Below are positions 7,205 through 15,768 of a stretch of DNA of 32,893 nucleotides, in pieces. The position numbers and the translations under genes are program-made. The DNA is from Brevibacterium sp. (GTDB taxonomy: Bacteria; Actinomycetota; Actinomycetes; Actinomycetales; Brevibacteriaceae). The notes beneath the pieces are model-generated. The model was not told the origin of the DNA. It ran no database searches and worked only from the letters and a program-made list of their open reading frames with translations. The DNA lies in assembly GCF_022712115.1 (NCBI RefSeq), contig NZ_JALAHB010000043.1:1-32893 (forward strand), written 5' to 3'. The stretch's first letter is position 1. Every line of letters starts with the position of its first letter.

Positions 7205-9061
7205 ATGTTGAACCGCATGCACGACCTGCTGCGCCTGAGGACCACCCCTGCGCTCTTCTTCGCGGCGGCGGGAGTCATCCTGCTCTTCGTCGTCGCCACG
7301 ATCCTCTTCACGGAACCGCTCTCCGCGGCCACCGGTGCCGCCTCGCAGTGGCTCATGGTGAACCTCGGATGGTTCTACATCCTGGGCGTGACGCTGTTTC
7401 TCCTCTTCCTCATCTACATGGCCGCGAGCCGGTTCGGCCGGGTGAAGCTGGGGCCGGACGACGAGGCGCCGGAACACTCGAACGTGACCTGGTTCGCCAT
7501 GCTGTTCGCGGCCGGGATCGGCTCCATCCTCCTGTTCTGGGGTGTGGCGGAACCGGTGAGCCACTTCGGGGCGCCGCCCCGCGGTGCGTCGCTGGGCATC
7601 GAGCCGGAGAGCGGAGCCGCCGCCGTGGACGCGCTGAACTTCGCCATGTACCACTTCACCTTCCACACCTGGGCGATCTTCACGCTGCCCGCGCTGTGCT
7701 TCGCCTACTTCATCCACAAGCGCAACCTCCCACCACGGGTCTCCTCGATCTTCCAGCCCCTCCTGGGCAAGCGGATCCACGGTCCCGTCGGCAAGCTCAT
7801 CGACGTCGTCGCGATCATCGGGACCGTGTTCGGCGTGGCGGTGTCGATCGGTCTGGGCGTGCTGCAGATCAACGGCGGCCTCTCACAGCTGTTCGGGATC
7901 CCGGAGAACGCCGGCTGGCAGCTCATCATCATCGGGGTCGTCACCCTCATCGCCATGATCTCCGTGGGCCTCGGGCTGGAGCGCGGCATCAAGGTGCTGT
8001 CGAACATCAACATCGTCGCCGCCGTGGGGCTGCTCCTCTTCGTCCTCGTGGCCGGCGGCGCCGCGCTCTACGCCCTCAAGGGGACCATCGAGTCGTTCGG
8101 CACGTACATCTTCAGCCTGCCGGAGCTCGCGTTCTGGAACGACACCCTGGGCGACACCGGATGGCAGAACACCTGGACGGTCTTCTACTGGGCCTGGACC
8201 ATCACCTGGTCGCCGTTCGTCGGCATCTTCATCGCCCGCATCTCCCGCGGGCGGACCATCCGCCAGTTCGTCATCGGCGTGCGCGCGGTGCCGTCCCTGT
8301 TCTCCGTGGTGTGGTTCGGGATCTTCGGCTGGGCGTCCATGGACATCGAACTCAACGGGTCCGGCGGTCTCGTCGAGCGCGTGGTGGACGACGGGGACAT
8401 CCCCGGGGCGCTGTTCGAGCTGCTCTCGCACTATCCGGGTGCGTGGCTGGTCTCCGTCATCGCCATCGCCGTGGTCATCGTCTTCTTCATCACGTCCCTG
8501 GACTCCGCCGCGCTCGTCATCGACACGATGGCCAACGGGCACGAGGACTTCAACCCGCTGGGACAGCGCCTCTTCTGGGCGCTGGCGGTGGGTCTCATCA
8601 CCGCCACGCTGCTCGTGTTCTCCGGGGAGGGCGGACTGGAGGCGCTGCAGTCCATCAGCATCCTCATCGGCCTGCCGTTCTTCGTCATCGCGTTCTTCCA
8701 GATGTATGCGCTCCGGCGCGCGCTCCGGGAGGACGCCGGAGAGCTGCCGGCCATGCGCACCCGGGAATGGCGCCGGGTGCTGCCGCCGGAGGAGTTCATC
8801 CGGCGGATGCGCAGGGGCTCCTCCGACCGCTACGAGTATGCGGACCCCGCGGACGCCGTCACCCGGCCGCAGCCCCGCACGGAGGTGCCGGTCATGCGGG
8901 ATCCCTATGTGGACGCGGTGCCGCACGGGAGGCGCCGTCCCCGGCGCAGCGTCACGCTCGCGGGCCGCACCGGCAGCAGGAGGCTGCCGGCGCGCACCCC
9001 GGAGGAGGCCCCGGTCCGCGAGCGCCTGCCCCTCGACGACGTGGAGCCGCACGAGGACTAG
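7205..9061 (+). CDS. BCCT-family betaine/choline/carnitine transporter
   Basis: This protein of about 618 residues has twelve predicted membrane helices. It should import compatible solutes such as glycine betaine, driven by sodium or proton symport. Family marks are FAAGIGSILLFWGVAEPVSH near residues 100-119 and the signature FYWAWTITWSPFVGIFIARI around 325-345. The hydrophilic C-terminal tail of about 105 residues is rich in Arg and acidic residues, as in osmosensing members such as BetP; that suggests, but does not prove, osmotic regulation. The start is uncertain. A TTG at 7196 is possible, but ATG 7205 fits a leaderless promoter. It is probably a single-gene unit. Confidence 0.88.
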   Translation: MLNRMHDLLRLRTTPALFFAAAGVILLFVVATILFTEPLSAATGAASQWLMVNLGWFYILGVTLFLLFLIYMAASRFGRVKLGPDDEAPEHSNVTWFAMLFAAGIGSILLFWGVAEPVSHFGAPPRGASLGIEPESGAAAVDALNFAMYHFTFHTWAIFTLPALCFAYFIHKRNLPPRVSSIFQPLLGKRIHGPVGKLIDVVAIIGTVFGVAVSIGLGVLQINGGLSQLFGIPENAGWQLIIIGVVTLIAMISVGLGLERGIKVLSNINIVAAVGLLLFVLVAGGAALYALKGTIESFGTYIFSLPELAFWNDTLGDTGWQNTWTVFYWAWTITWSPFVGIFIARISRGRTIRQFVIGVRAVPSLFSVVWFGIFGWASMDIELNGSGGLVERVVDDGDIPGALFELLSHYPGAWLVSVIAIAVVIVFFITSLDSAALVIDTMANGHEDFNPLGQRLFWALAVGLITATLLVFSGEGGLEALQSISILIGLPFFVIAFFQMYALRRALREDAGELPAMRTREWRRVLPPEEFIRRMRRGSSDRYEYADPADAVTRPQPRTEVPVMRDPYVDAVPHGRRRPRRSVTLAGRTGSRRLPARTPEEAPVRERLPLDDVEPHED

Positions 9062-9298
9062 TCCGGACTGCGGTTCCGACCACGTGGCGCTCGCCGCTCA
9101 CAGGGCTTCACACCAGCGAGGGTGCGTCGTAGTGTGAGTGTCATGGGACAAGGCATCTTGGTCACCTGGGGTTCTTTCGCAGGAGGGGTGCCGAGTTCCT
9201 CGCAGCAGGTCTACCCTGGAAGCAGGCCTTCCTCGTCATCGAGGACTGGTCCGCTCATCGCCCGGCAGTCGCCAGGGCATCGAGAAAGGAGCAGCATC

Positions 9299-9577
9299 AT
9301 GGTCGTCATCGGCTGGATCGTCGTCGGACTGCTGGCAGGAGCGCTGGCCAAGCTCGTCCTCCCCGGCAAGCAGGGAGGCGGGTGGATCAGCACGATCATC
9401 CTCGGACTCATCGGCGCCTTCGTCGGCGGGCTGCTGTTCGGGCTGTTCGGCGGCAAGGGCATCGGTGCGGTCTTCAGTGAGCCCTGGTCGTGGGGATCCT
9501 TCCTCATCGCGGTCATCGGCGCGATCGTGTTCTCGTTCGTGTGGGGACTGCTCACCAAGGACAAGACGCCTGCCTGA
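9299..9577 (+). CDS. GlsB/YeaQ/YmgE-family membrane protein
   Basis: This 92-residue protein has three hydrophobic segments with many glycines: IGWIVVGLLAGALAKLVLPG, ISTIILGLIGAFVGGLLFGL and FLIAVIGAIVFSFVWGLL. This is the layout of the transglycosylase-associated (GlsB/YeaQ/YmgE) family. Members are small stress-associated inner-membrane proteins, and despite the name no transglycosylase activity is established. The ATG at 9299 has AAGGAG seven bases upstream. The 237 bases before it hold no convincing gene and presumably carry its promoter, which I could not place. A strong hairpin follows the stop by 11 bases. Placement after an osmolyte transporter fits a stress role by context only. Confidence 0.8.
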   Translation: MVVIGWIVVGLLAGALAKLVLPGKQGGGWISTIILGLIGAFVGGLLFGLFGGKGIGAVFSEPWSWGSFLIAVIGAIVFSFVWGLLTKDKTPA

Positions 9578-9588
9578 ACGCTCAGGCG

Positions 9589-9628
9589 CAGACGACGGCC
9601 GGACCCTGCAGGGTCCGGCCGTCGTCTG
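9589..9628 (+). terminator. perfect 40-bp palindrome, likely terminator
   Basis: The 20-bp halves 9589-9608 and 9609-9628 are exact reverse complements with no spacer, beginning CAGACGACGG. The hairpin begins 11 bases after the stop of the GlsB-type gene. No T-run follows, as is common for high-GC actinobacterial terminators. Confidence 0.65.
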
Positions 9629-9670
9629 TGTGCGCGGCGGGTGTGCGGGCCGAGTGCTCCGTCGGGTGCG

Positions 9671-9718
9671 CGGTGACCGGGGCCGGCCCGCGCGCCTCTC
9701 AGCCGGGGCTGGTCACCG
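9671..9718 (-). terminator. hairpin after the monooxygenase gene
   Basis: CGGTGACC (9671-9678) pairs with GGTCACCG (9711-9718). An inner CCGGC/GCCGG stem sits beyond a four-base internal loop. It begins 13 bases past the stop of the minus-strand monooxygenase gene and probably ends that operon. Confidence 0.5.
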
Positions 9719-9730
9719 TTCGGAGCCTGC

Positions 9731-11605
9731 TCAGGAGAACTCGAGGCCGGCGAAGTCCCCGCTGCTCCGCCAGGTCTCCAGGTGGCGGAAGAATGCGAAG
9801 GCTCCCGCCGGATAGCCCACCGCGTACCGGCTGCGCTCGTCCGCGCCTCTGCCCTCGTTGTTGTAATAGCCGGGCGTGCAGTCACTCCTGTCCCGGGGCC
9901 GGCTCTCCTCCAGGAGCATGCGCACCCAGGCGGCCTCCGCCTCGGCGGTGGGCTCGATGCGGCGGGCTCCGGTCTCCTGCGCGCGGCGGAGGATCGCCCC
10001 GACGGCGCGTGCCGCATGGGTGTAGTTGTGCGGCACGTTGGAGCTCAGCGCGGCTCCCTGCGTCAGCTGCTGGATGAAGAGGTTGGGAAACCCGTGGACC
10101 TGCATCCCGTGGAGCGTGCGCATGCCGCCGGCCCAGTGTTCGGCGAGGGTGCGTCCGTCCGCGCCCACGATGTCGAAGCCGTTGACGGCGGTGGGATCGT
10201 TGGCGTACTCGAAGCCCGTCGCGTAGACGATCACGTCCACCGGGTGCTCCTCGCCGTTCACCACCACACCGTCGCGGGTGATGCGCTCCACGCCCTGCCC
10301 GTCGGTGTCGACGAGGTGCACGTGGGGGAGGTTGAAGGACTGCAGGTACTCGTCGTGGAAGCCCGGCCGCTTGCACAGCTGGGAGTACCAGGCCTTGAGC
10401 CCCTCCGCGGTCCGCGGATCCTCCACGAGTGTGTCCACGCGGGCTCGGATCTCGTCCATCTTCGCCAGGTCCGCGGCAGCCACGGCTGCGCCCACGGACT
10501 CCGGTGTGGCCTGCTCCGGCGGGACGCTGCGGACCGCCGCGCGCAGCCTGCGCCCGAGGTCCGTCCATCCGTCCTGGATGAGGTCCTCGACGTCTCCCTC
10601 CTCGCCCAGCATGTGGCCGTCCCAGTTGCGCGTGAAGTTGTCGAGGAAGGCCGCCTGCCAGCCCGGCTGCGCGGAGATCCGTGCGAACCACTCCGGATCC
10701 ACCGGGCCGTTGTCGCGGACGTCCACGGACGTGGGGGTGCGCTGGAAGACGAACAGCTCCGCCCCGGCGCGGGCGACCTCGGGCACGGCCTGGATCGCCG
10801 TGGCACCCGTGCCGATGATCGCCGTCCGCCTGCCGCGCAGGCCCGTGAGCTCGCCGCCCTCGGGCGTGCCGCCGGTGACGGAGTAGTCCCAGCGGCTCGT
10901 GTGGAACCAGTCGCCGGCGAACTCCTCGATGCCCGGGATGGCCGGCAGCTTCGCCACGCTCAGCGGCCCCATGCCCATGCCCAGATAGCGGGTGCGGAAG
11001 GCGTCGCCGCGGTTCGTCTCCACGAGCCACTTCGACTCGTCCTCCAGCCACGTGGCCCGGGTGACTGCGGTGTGCAGGAGGGCGTTGTCGTAGAGGCCGT
11101 AGTGGCGGCCGATCCGCCGGCAGTGGGCGGAGATCTCCGGCCCGTGGGCGTAGCGCTCCGTGGGCCGGTGCCCGGTCTCCTCCAGCAGCGGCATGTAGAT
11201 GAGCGAGCTGGTGTCGCACATGAGGCCGGGGTAGCGGTTCCAGTACCAGACGCCGCCCAGATCCCCGGCGGAGTCGACGATCCGCACGTCCGCGTTGCCG
11301 GTGAAGCCGGCCTCGCGCACCCGGGCGGCGGTGAGCAGTCCTGCGAAGCCGCCGCCCACGAACGTGAACTCGACCTCGTCGTGGACGGCGTCACGGGGTG
11401 CCACGGGCATGTACGGGTCCGTGGGCTGCTCGCTGAAGGCATCGCGGATGCGGACGTAGCTGCGCTGGCCCTCTGCGGCGAGGCGCTTGTCCCGCTCCTC
11501 CGCGTAGCGCCGGTAGACCTCCTCCGCGGTGGCCGGGGCGTGCTCTGCCGGCCGAGTGTGCTGTGCTGTCCGGGTGTGCTCTGCGGTGTCCGGCTGCGTG
11601 CTCAC
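9731..11605 (-). CDS. Baeyer-Villiger monooxygenase (class B flavoprotein)
   Basis: This enzyme of 624 residues should insert one oxygen atom next to a ketone carbonyl using FAD, NADPH and O2, making an ester or lactone. It has an FAD Rossmann turn GGGFAG at 84-89 and the Baeyer-Villiger fingerprint F-x-G-x-x-x-H-x-x-x-W-D at 229-240 (His235, Trp239). The NADPH Rossmann turn is GTGATA at 265-270. The N-terminal extension of about 75 residues marks the longer subgroup. GTG 11605 is preferred over ATG 11620 because GGAGGG lies six bases before it. It overlaps the esterase stop (GTGA). The gene pair matches known acetone/butanone pathways, where the esterase splits the ester produced (Gordonia acmAB, Pseudomonas mekAB). 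The actual substrate is unknown. Confidence 0.85.
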   Translation of the reverse strand: MSTQPDTAEHTRTAQHTRPAEHAPATAEEVYRRYAEERDKRLAAEGQRSYVRIRDAFSEQPTDPYMPVAPRDAVHDEVEFTFVGGGFAGLLTAARVREAGFTGNADVRIVDSAGDLGGVWYWNRYPGLMCDTSSLIYMPLLEETGHRPTERYAHGPEISAHCRRIGRHYGLYDNALLHTAVTRATWLEDESKWLVETNRGDAFRTRYLGMGMGPLSVAKLPAIPGIEEFAGDWFHTSRWDYSVTGGTPEGGELTGLRGRRTAIIGTGATAIQAVPEVARAGAELFVFQRTPTSVDVRDNGPVDPEWFARISAQPGWQAAFLDNFTRNWDGHMLGEEGDVEDLIQDGWTDLGRRLRAAVRSVPPEQATPESVGAAVAAADLAKMDEIRARVDTLVEDPRTAEGLKAWYSQLCKRPGFHDEYLQSFNLPHVHLVDTDGQGVERITRDGVVVNGEEHPVDVIVYATGFEYANDPTAVNGFDIVGADGRTLAEHWAGGMRTLHGMQVHGFPNLFIQQLTQGAALSSNVPHNYTHAARAVGAILRRAQETGARRIEPTAEAEAAWVRMLLEESRPRDRSDCTPGYYNNEGRGADERSRYAVGYPAGAFAFFRHLETWRSSGDFAGLEFS

Positions 11606-13098
11606 CGGAGTCCCTCCCATGCGGCGGTGCGCTCGCTGTGCGGATCCGTGAAGGTGCGGCGCTCCAGGTCGAAGACCTCCACCGCGCGGTGATCCGGACT
11701 GTACGGCTCCCAGCCCGGGTCTCCGTCGCGGATGAAGGAGACCCAGGCCGCGTGCACCTCGTCCGCCAGGGCCTGCGGGGCCTCCGGTCCGGTGAGTGCC
11801 GCCGAATGCTCCGCGTCCAGCGTGTCGAACGCGAACGGCAGTTCGAGGGCATGACAGGCGCGCAGGCGTCCGCCCTGCGTGCCGCTGGGCCAGGCGAACT
11901 CGTACATGAAGGAGGGGGAGGTGGCGGTGGCCGCGCGGGCCTCGGCGGCGCGGACGGCGGGAATGCGGAACATCCAGTCCGTCAGCACTGCGGTGAGGGC
12001 CGCTCCCGGGCGCGGGTCAGCGGTATCGTCGAAGAGCGCGGCCGCCTCCTCCGGATCTGCGAAGCCCAGCCCGCGCAGGGTTCCGTGGAGAGCCGCAGTG
12101 TCCGCCGCCTCGTAGGCGCCGGAGGGGACGGTGAAGAGCGTGTTCTCGTCCGTGTTCGTGCCGATGAGGACCGGTACGTCCGCCGAGGTGCCGGTCGTCA
12201 TGGCGGTGATGGGGGCGGTGGGCAGGACCTCGCCGTCCACGGTGGGGGAGAAGAGCATGGAGTTCGCCGCAACCTCGCGGAAGCGTGCGACGTCCCTCTC
12301 GGTCTGGACCTGGACCGTCAGCGCCTTCACCGCGGTGAGGAGGTCTGCCTGCGGTACGGCGGCGAACGCGGTGCGCGTGGGCGCGATCCCGAGCTTCTCC
12401 GCGAGTGCCAGTGTCACCTGGTGCGCGGTCTCGGGCGGGAGGGAATGGTGCCCGGCACCGCTCTGGAGGATCGCGCCGCGGAACAGGCCCGAGGCCGCGG
12501 GCGAAGCGAGCAGTGCGCCCACGCTCATGGCCCCTGCGGATTCGCCGCCGATCGTCACCCTCTCCGGGTCGCCGCCGAAGGCCGCGATGTTCTCTCGCAC
12601 CCATGTGAGCGCGGCGATCTGGTCGCGCAGACCGATGTTCGCGGGGCCGTCCGGAAGCTGCAGCCAGCCGTGTGCGCCGAGCCGGTAGTTGAGGGTCACG
12701 CAGACGATCCCGTCGCGGGCGAAGGCGGTGCCGTCATACTGCGGGACGGCACCGGAGCCGTGGACGAACGCACCGCCGTGGATGAAGACGTAGACGGGGA
12801 GCGACGCGGTGGGATCCGGGGTCCAGACGTTGACGTTGAGGTACTCCTCGCCCGGGATCAGCGGATTCGCCAGCAGCTCGGCGTGCACGGGCGGGTAGGG
12901 ATACTGCGGCACTGTGGGACCGTGGCTGCGTGCAGGTCGGACCCCGTCCCAGGGAGCGGCGGGCTGCGGGGGATCGAACTCGCCCGTGGGGGATCCGGTG
13001 TGCGCGGGGGCCTGGGCATAGGGCACGCCCAGGAAGGCGTGGACACCCGCCTCCCGCGTTCCCTCGACGATGCCGGATCGTGTGTGCACCTGCGTCAT
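11602..13098 (-). CDS. type B carboxylesterase
   Basis: This esterase of 498 residues is a serine hydrolase of the cholinesterase/para-nitrobenzyl esterase family. It shows the oxyanion-hole motif HGGA at 107-110, the EEYLNVNVW family motif at 84-92, and the nucleophile elbow GESAG at 185-189 with Ser187. The catalytic acid probably lies in the GTNTDENTLF segment and the His in RACHALELPF. No signal peptide is seen, so it acts in the cytoplasm. The ATG at 13098 has a near-ideal AGGAGGT upstream. It overlaps the monooxygenase by four bases, and both are probably transcribed from the promoter at 13141-13169. By context it would hydrolyse esters made by the monooxygenase. Confidence 0.88.
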   Translation of the reverse strand: MTQVHTRSGIVEGTREAGVHAFLGVPYAQAPAHTGSPTGEFDPPQPAAPWDGVRPARSHGPTVPQYPYPPVHAELLANPLIPGEEYLNVNVWTPDPTASLPVYVFIHGGAFVHGSGAVPQYDGTAFARDGIVCVTLNYRLGAHGWLQLPDGPANIGLRDQIAALTWVRENIAAFGGDPERVTIGGESAGAMSVGALLASPAASGLFRGAILQSGAGHHSLPPETAHQVTLALAEKLGIAPTRTAFAAVPQADLLTAVKALTVQVQTERDVARFREVAANSMLFSPTVDGEVLPTAPITAMTTGTSADVPVLIGTNTDENTLFTVPSGAYEAADTAALHGTLRGLGFADPEEAAALFDDTADPRPGAALTAVLTDWMFRIPAVRAAEARAATATSPSFMYEFAWPSGTQGGRLRACHALELPFAFDTLDAEHSAALTGPEAPQALADEVHAAWVSFIRDGDPGWEPYSPDHRAVEVFDLERRTFTDPHSERTAAWEGLR

Positions 13099-13140
13099 TG
13101 CAGTACCTCCTGGTCAGTCGGCCTCCTCAGGCTCTGATCA

Positions 13141-13169
13141 AGTGTTCACTCAGTTGAGAGGAGCGTCAA
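13141..13169 (-). promoter_or_regulatory. promoter and palindromic operator of the esterase-monooxygenase operon
   Basis: On the minus strand TTGACG (13169-13164) and AACACT (13146-13141) are 17 bases apart, a good housekeeping promoter starting about 13134. The -10 is covered by the palindrome AGTGTTCACT (13141-13150), which is a plausible repressor site, for example for a TetR-type regulator. No regulator gene is adjacent. Confidence 0.5.
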
Positions 13170-13237
13170 GTGCGTGCGTCGCGCCGGCCCACGTGACGCT
13201 TCTCTTCCCCGAGTCCGCTCAGCTGCCGGCTGCGAAC

Positions 13238-13278
13238 GCGGGAAGCCGGGAGCCGGCATACGGCACCCGACTTCCCGC
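13238..13278 (-). terminator. hairpin after the dehydrogenase pseudogene
   Basis: Arms 13238-13255 and 13261-13278 pair over 18 bases with two mismatches around a five-base loop. The hairpin lies 19 bases past the minus-strand stop at 13297, so it probably separates the dehydrogenase from the esterase operon. Confidence 0.55.
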
Positions 13279-13296
13279 TGTCCTTGCAGTTGGGCC

Positions 13297-14358
13297 TCAT
13301 GCCCGCGGATTCACGATGATCTTCACGTGCTGCTCGTTGTTGTTGATGAGCTGCTCGATCCCTCCGGAGACGACCTCGTCGAGGCCGATCCGGCTGGTGA
13401 TGAACGGCTTGAGATCGATCTTGCCGCTGCGCACCAGCTCGATCGTCGCGGGGTGGTCGTTGGAGTAGCCGATGGTGCCGCGCAGGTCGATCTCCTTGAG
13501 CACGATGCTGGGCAGGTCCACCTCCGGCTTGTGCCCCCAGATGGACACGTTCACGATCACGCCACCGGGCCGCACGGCGGCGATGAGGGTGTCGAGCACC
13601 ACGGGCACGGATGAGCACTCGAAGGCGACATCCGTTCCCGTGTCGCCCGTGAGCTCCCGGACGCGCTCGGCCACGTCGCCGTCGCGGGGATCGAGGATCT
13701 CGTCTGCGACGCCGGTGCTCCGTGCCTTCTCCTTCCGCGCCTCCGAGAGCTCTGAGACGTAGACGGTGAGGCCCTCCGCCTTGAGGATCGCGGCGGTGAG
13801 CAGGCCGATGGGCCCGGCGCCGCCCACCAGCGCGGTCTGGCCGGCAGCGGCGCCCGAACGAACGAACGCATGGTGGGCCACGGAGAGCGGTTCGATGAGG
13901 GCCGCCTCGTCGAGCGGGATGTCGCCCACCGGATGCACCCAGCGGCGCTCCACCACGATCTTCTCGGAGAGGCCCCCGCCGCGGCCGCCCAGCCCGATGA
14001 AGTTCATGTCCTTGTCCAGCTGGTAGCTCTAGCCCGGCCCGGTGTCCACGACCCCGCAGATTATGTAGGGCTCGACGACGACGGACTGGCCCACCTCGAG
14101 GTCGTCCACGCCTTCGCCGAGGGCGGTGATGGTGCCGGAGAACTCATGCCCCATGACCACGGGCGCGGACTCGCCGGAGATGGGGTGCGGATGTCCGGCC
14201 GCCGGGATGAAGAGGGGGCCTTCGAGGTACTCGTGGAGGTCGGAGCCGCAGATGCCGCACCAGGCGACGTCTATCGCCACCGTGCCCGGCTTCAGCTCCG
14301 GCTCCGGGATGTCCTCGACCCGGATGTCCTTGCGATCGTAGAAGCGCGCTGCTCTCAT
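13297..14358 (-). pseudogene. bdhA: (R,R)-butanediol dehydrogenase-like zinc alcohol dehydrogenase, amber-interrupted
   Basis: One reading frame of about 353 codons spans the whole gene but is interrupted by TAG at 14031-14029. Before it lie CGICGSDLHEYLEGP and MGHEFSG, the catalytic zinc region. After it lie MNFIGLGGRGGG, the Rossmann turn VGGAGPIGLL and a complete C-terminus, all in the same frame. The product resembles BdhA-type acetoin/2,3-butanediol dehydrogenases, which interconvert secondary alcohols and ketones with NAD. The codon before AGC-TAC-CAG is where relatives carry a polar residue, so CAG to TAG by one change is likely (inference). ATG 14358 follows GGAGG. If truly broken, the ketone-forming step ahead of the monooxygenase is lost. 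Suppression or a base-call error would leave a working enzyme. Confidence 0.8.
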
Positions 14359-14429
14359 CACTGCCTCCTGCAGAGCCGATGTCGTCTGTGCACGTCCACG
14401 CTAGACGTCGAGAGCACTGCACGGAAGGT

Positions 14430-14467
14430 GTCTCGGCGTGAGTGGACCTCCCTGTCTCAGCGTGAGT
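14430..14467. repeat. two 14-bp direct repeats upstream of the dehydrogenase gene
   Basis: GTCTCGGCGTGAGT (14430-14443) recurs as GTCTCAGCGTGAGT (14454-14467), 24 bases apart start to start. The pair lies 70-110 bases upstream of the minus-strand dehydrogenase and before the promoter of the plus-strand LCP gene. It could bind a regulator of either gene. Confidence 0.4.
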
Positions 14468-14537
14468 CACCCTGAACTTCGGAGACGGTGGGGTTCGGCT
14501 GAACATCGGTGGACAACGCCGGTACCCGCGGCCCGTC

Positions 14538-14543
14538 TATACT
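14538..14543 (+). promoter_or_regulatory. -10 element of the LCP gene
   Basis: TATACT is a near-consensus -10 hexamer 86 bases before the LCP start, giving a transcript start near 14550 and a leader of about 80 bases. No clear -35 is seen at normal spacing. Confidence 0.45.
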
Positions 14544-14629
14544 CGGAAGGTCTGTCTGCAGCAGGCCGTGCACTGTGACGAAATATGTTCCCCTCGGTCT
14601 TGCGTCGTATCACCACAAGAGGTCTGAGC

Positions 14630-15718
14630 GTGTCCCACACACCCGAGTACCAGGCACCATCCGGCGGCGTTTCGGCTGCGACTGCCTACGATCCCGAGGG
14701 CAACCCGGTCGAGCCCTCGCACCGGGACCGCCGTCCCAGGAAGAAGCGGACGGGGCGCAAGATCCTCGTGACCCTCCTGGTGCTGGTGCTCCTGGCGGTC
14801 GCCGCGGTGGCCGGATACGTCTTCTATCTTGGCAAGCTCTTCGACGACAACTCGAACCAGCTGGGGCAGGACGACCTCTACAGCGGCGAGCAGCCCGTGG
14901 CCGAGGCCGGTGACCCCATCAACATCCTCCTGCTGGGTTCGGACGCCCGGGACGAGGATGTGGACTACGCGGGAGGGGCACGCGGCTTTCGCTCCGACAC
15001 GATCATGGTCATGCACCTGGACGGGGACCGGAAGGGTGCGCAGATCATGTCGATTCCGCGTGACATGTGGGTGCCCGTGGAAGGCCACGGCAACGCGAAG
15101 ATCAACGCCGCCATGAGCTACGGCGGCCTTCCGCTGGCCAACCAGACGATCAGCGAGTTCATCGATGCGCCCATCCACCACGTGGCGATCATCGACTTCG
15201 AGGGCTTCAAGGCGCTCACGGACAGTGTGGGCGGCGTGACGGTGGACTCCGAGCAGGCGTTCGAGATCGACGGTCACTCATTCACGCAGGGCGAGAACGA
15301 GCTGGATGGTGAGCAGGCGCTCGCCTTCGTCCGTGAGCGCAAGGGGTTTGCGGACGGCGATCTCCAGCGCGCGCGCAACCAGCAGGCCTACCTCAAGGCG
15401 CTCACGTCCAAGATCATCTCCGCGGACACGCTGAGCAACCCCAACAAGGTCACCGGCATGGTGAGGGACTTCGCTCCCTACATGACGGTGGACGACAAGC
15501 TCACCGCATCCAAGATCGCCAGCATCGGCTACGAGATGCGCGAGGTGCGGCCGGGCGAGGTGACGTTCTTCTCCGCACCCATCTCCGGCGCCGGCCGTTC
15601 GGCGGACGGGCAGGCGATCCTCAACGTGGATGAGGCTGGGCGTGATGAGATCCGGAAGGCCTTCAACGACGACACGGTGGGCGACTACGCGGAGAACGCC
15701 TCGCCCCCGCATCTCTGA
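14630..15718 (+). CDS. LytR-CpsA-Psr (LCP) family cell-wall ligase
   Basis: This protein has 362 residues, with a Lys/Arg-rich cytoplasmic N-terminus, one membrane helix at about 44-66, and an extracellular LCP domain. LCP enzymes attach wall polymers such as teichoic acid or arabinogalactan-type glycans to peptidoglycan, using lipid-linked donors. Visible family blocks are NILLLGSDARDEDVD, RSDTIMVMHLDGDRKGAQIMSIPRD (with the phosphate-binding Arg and Asp) and GEQALAFVRERKGFADGDLQRARNQQ. GTG 14630 is chosen because AAGAGG lies seven bases upstream. An in-frame ATG at 14585 has no ribosome site. The polyphosphate kinase gene follows after 50 bases and may share the transcript. Confidence 0.85.
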   Translation: MSHTPEYQAPSGGVSAATAYDPEGNPVEPSHRDRRPRKKRTGRKILVTLLVLVLLAVAAVAGYVFYLGKLFDDNSNQLGQDDLYSGEQPVAEAGDPINILLLGSDARDEDVDYAGGARGFRSDTIMVMHLDGDRKGAQIMSIPRDMWVPVEGHGNAKINAAMSYGGLPLANQTISEFIDAPIHHVAIIDFEGFKALTDSVGGVTVDSEQAFEIDGHSFTQGENELDGEQALAFVRERKGFADGDLQRARNQQAYLKALTSKIISADTLSNPNKVTGMVRDFAPYMTVDDKLTASKIASIGYEMREVRPGEVTFFSAPISGAGRSADGQAILNVDEAGRDEIRKAFNDDTVGDYAENASPPHL

Positions 15719-15768
15719 TCGCTCCGACAACAGACCGGCGCAGGCACAGGTACATGAAAGGCTCGCAC

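Noticed and set aside
7054-9132. 692-codon plus-strand frame over the BCCT gene
   Set aside because: It is Arg/His/Pro-rich with no family likeness and is a frame shadow of the transporter.
9782-11692. 636-codon plus-strand frame opposite the monooxygenase
   Set aside because: Antisense shadow caused by high GC; the minus strand shows complete flavoprotein motifs.
11563-13137. 524-codon plus-strand frame opposite the esterase
   Set aside because: Antisense shadow with low-complexity Gly/Arg content; the esterase on the minus strand has full catalytic motifs.
14029-14070. Loss of structural-zinc cysteines in the dehydrogenase
   Set aside because: BdhA-type butanediol dehydrogenases lack these cysteines at this lobe, so only the TAG is a lesion.
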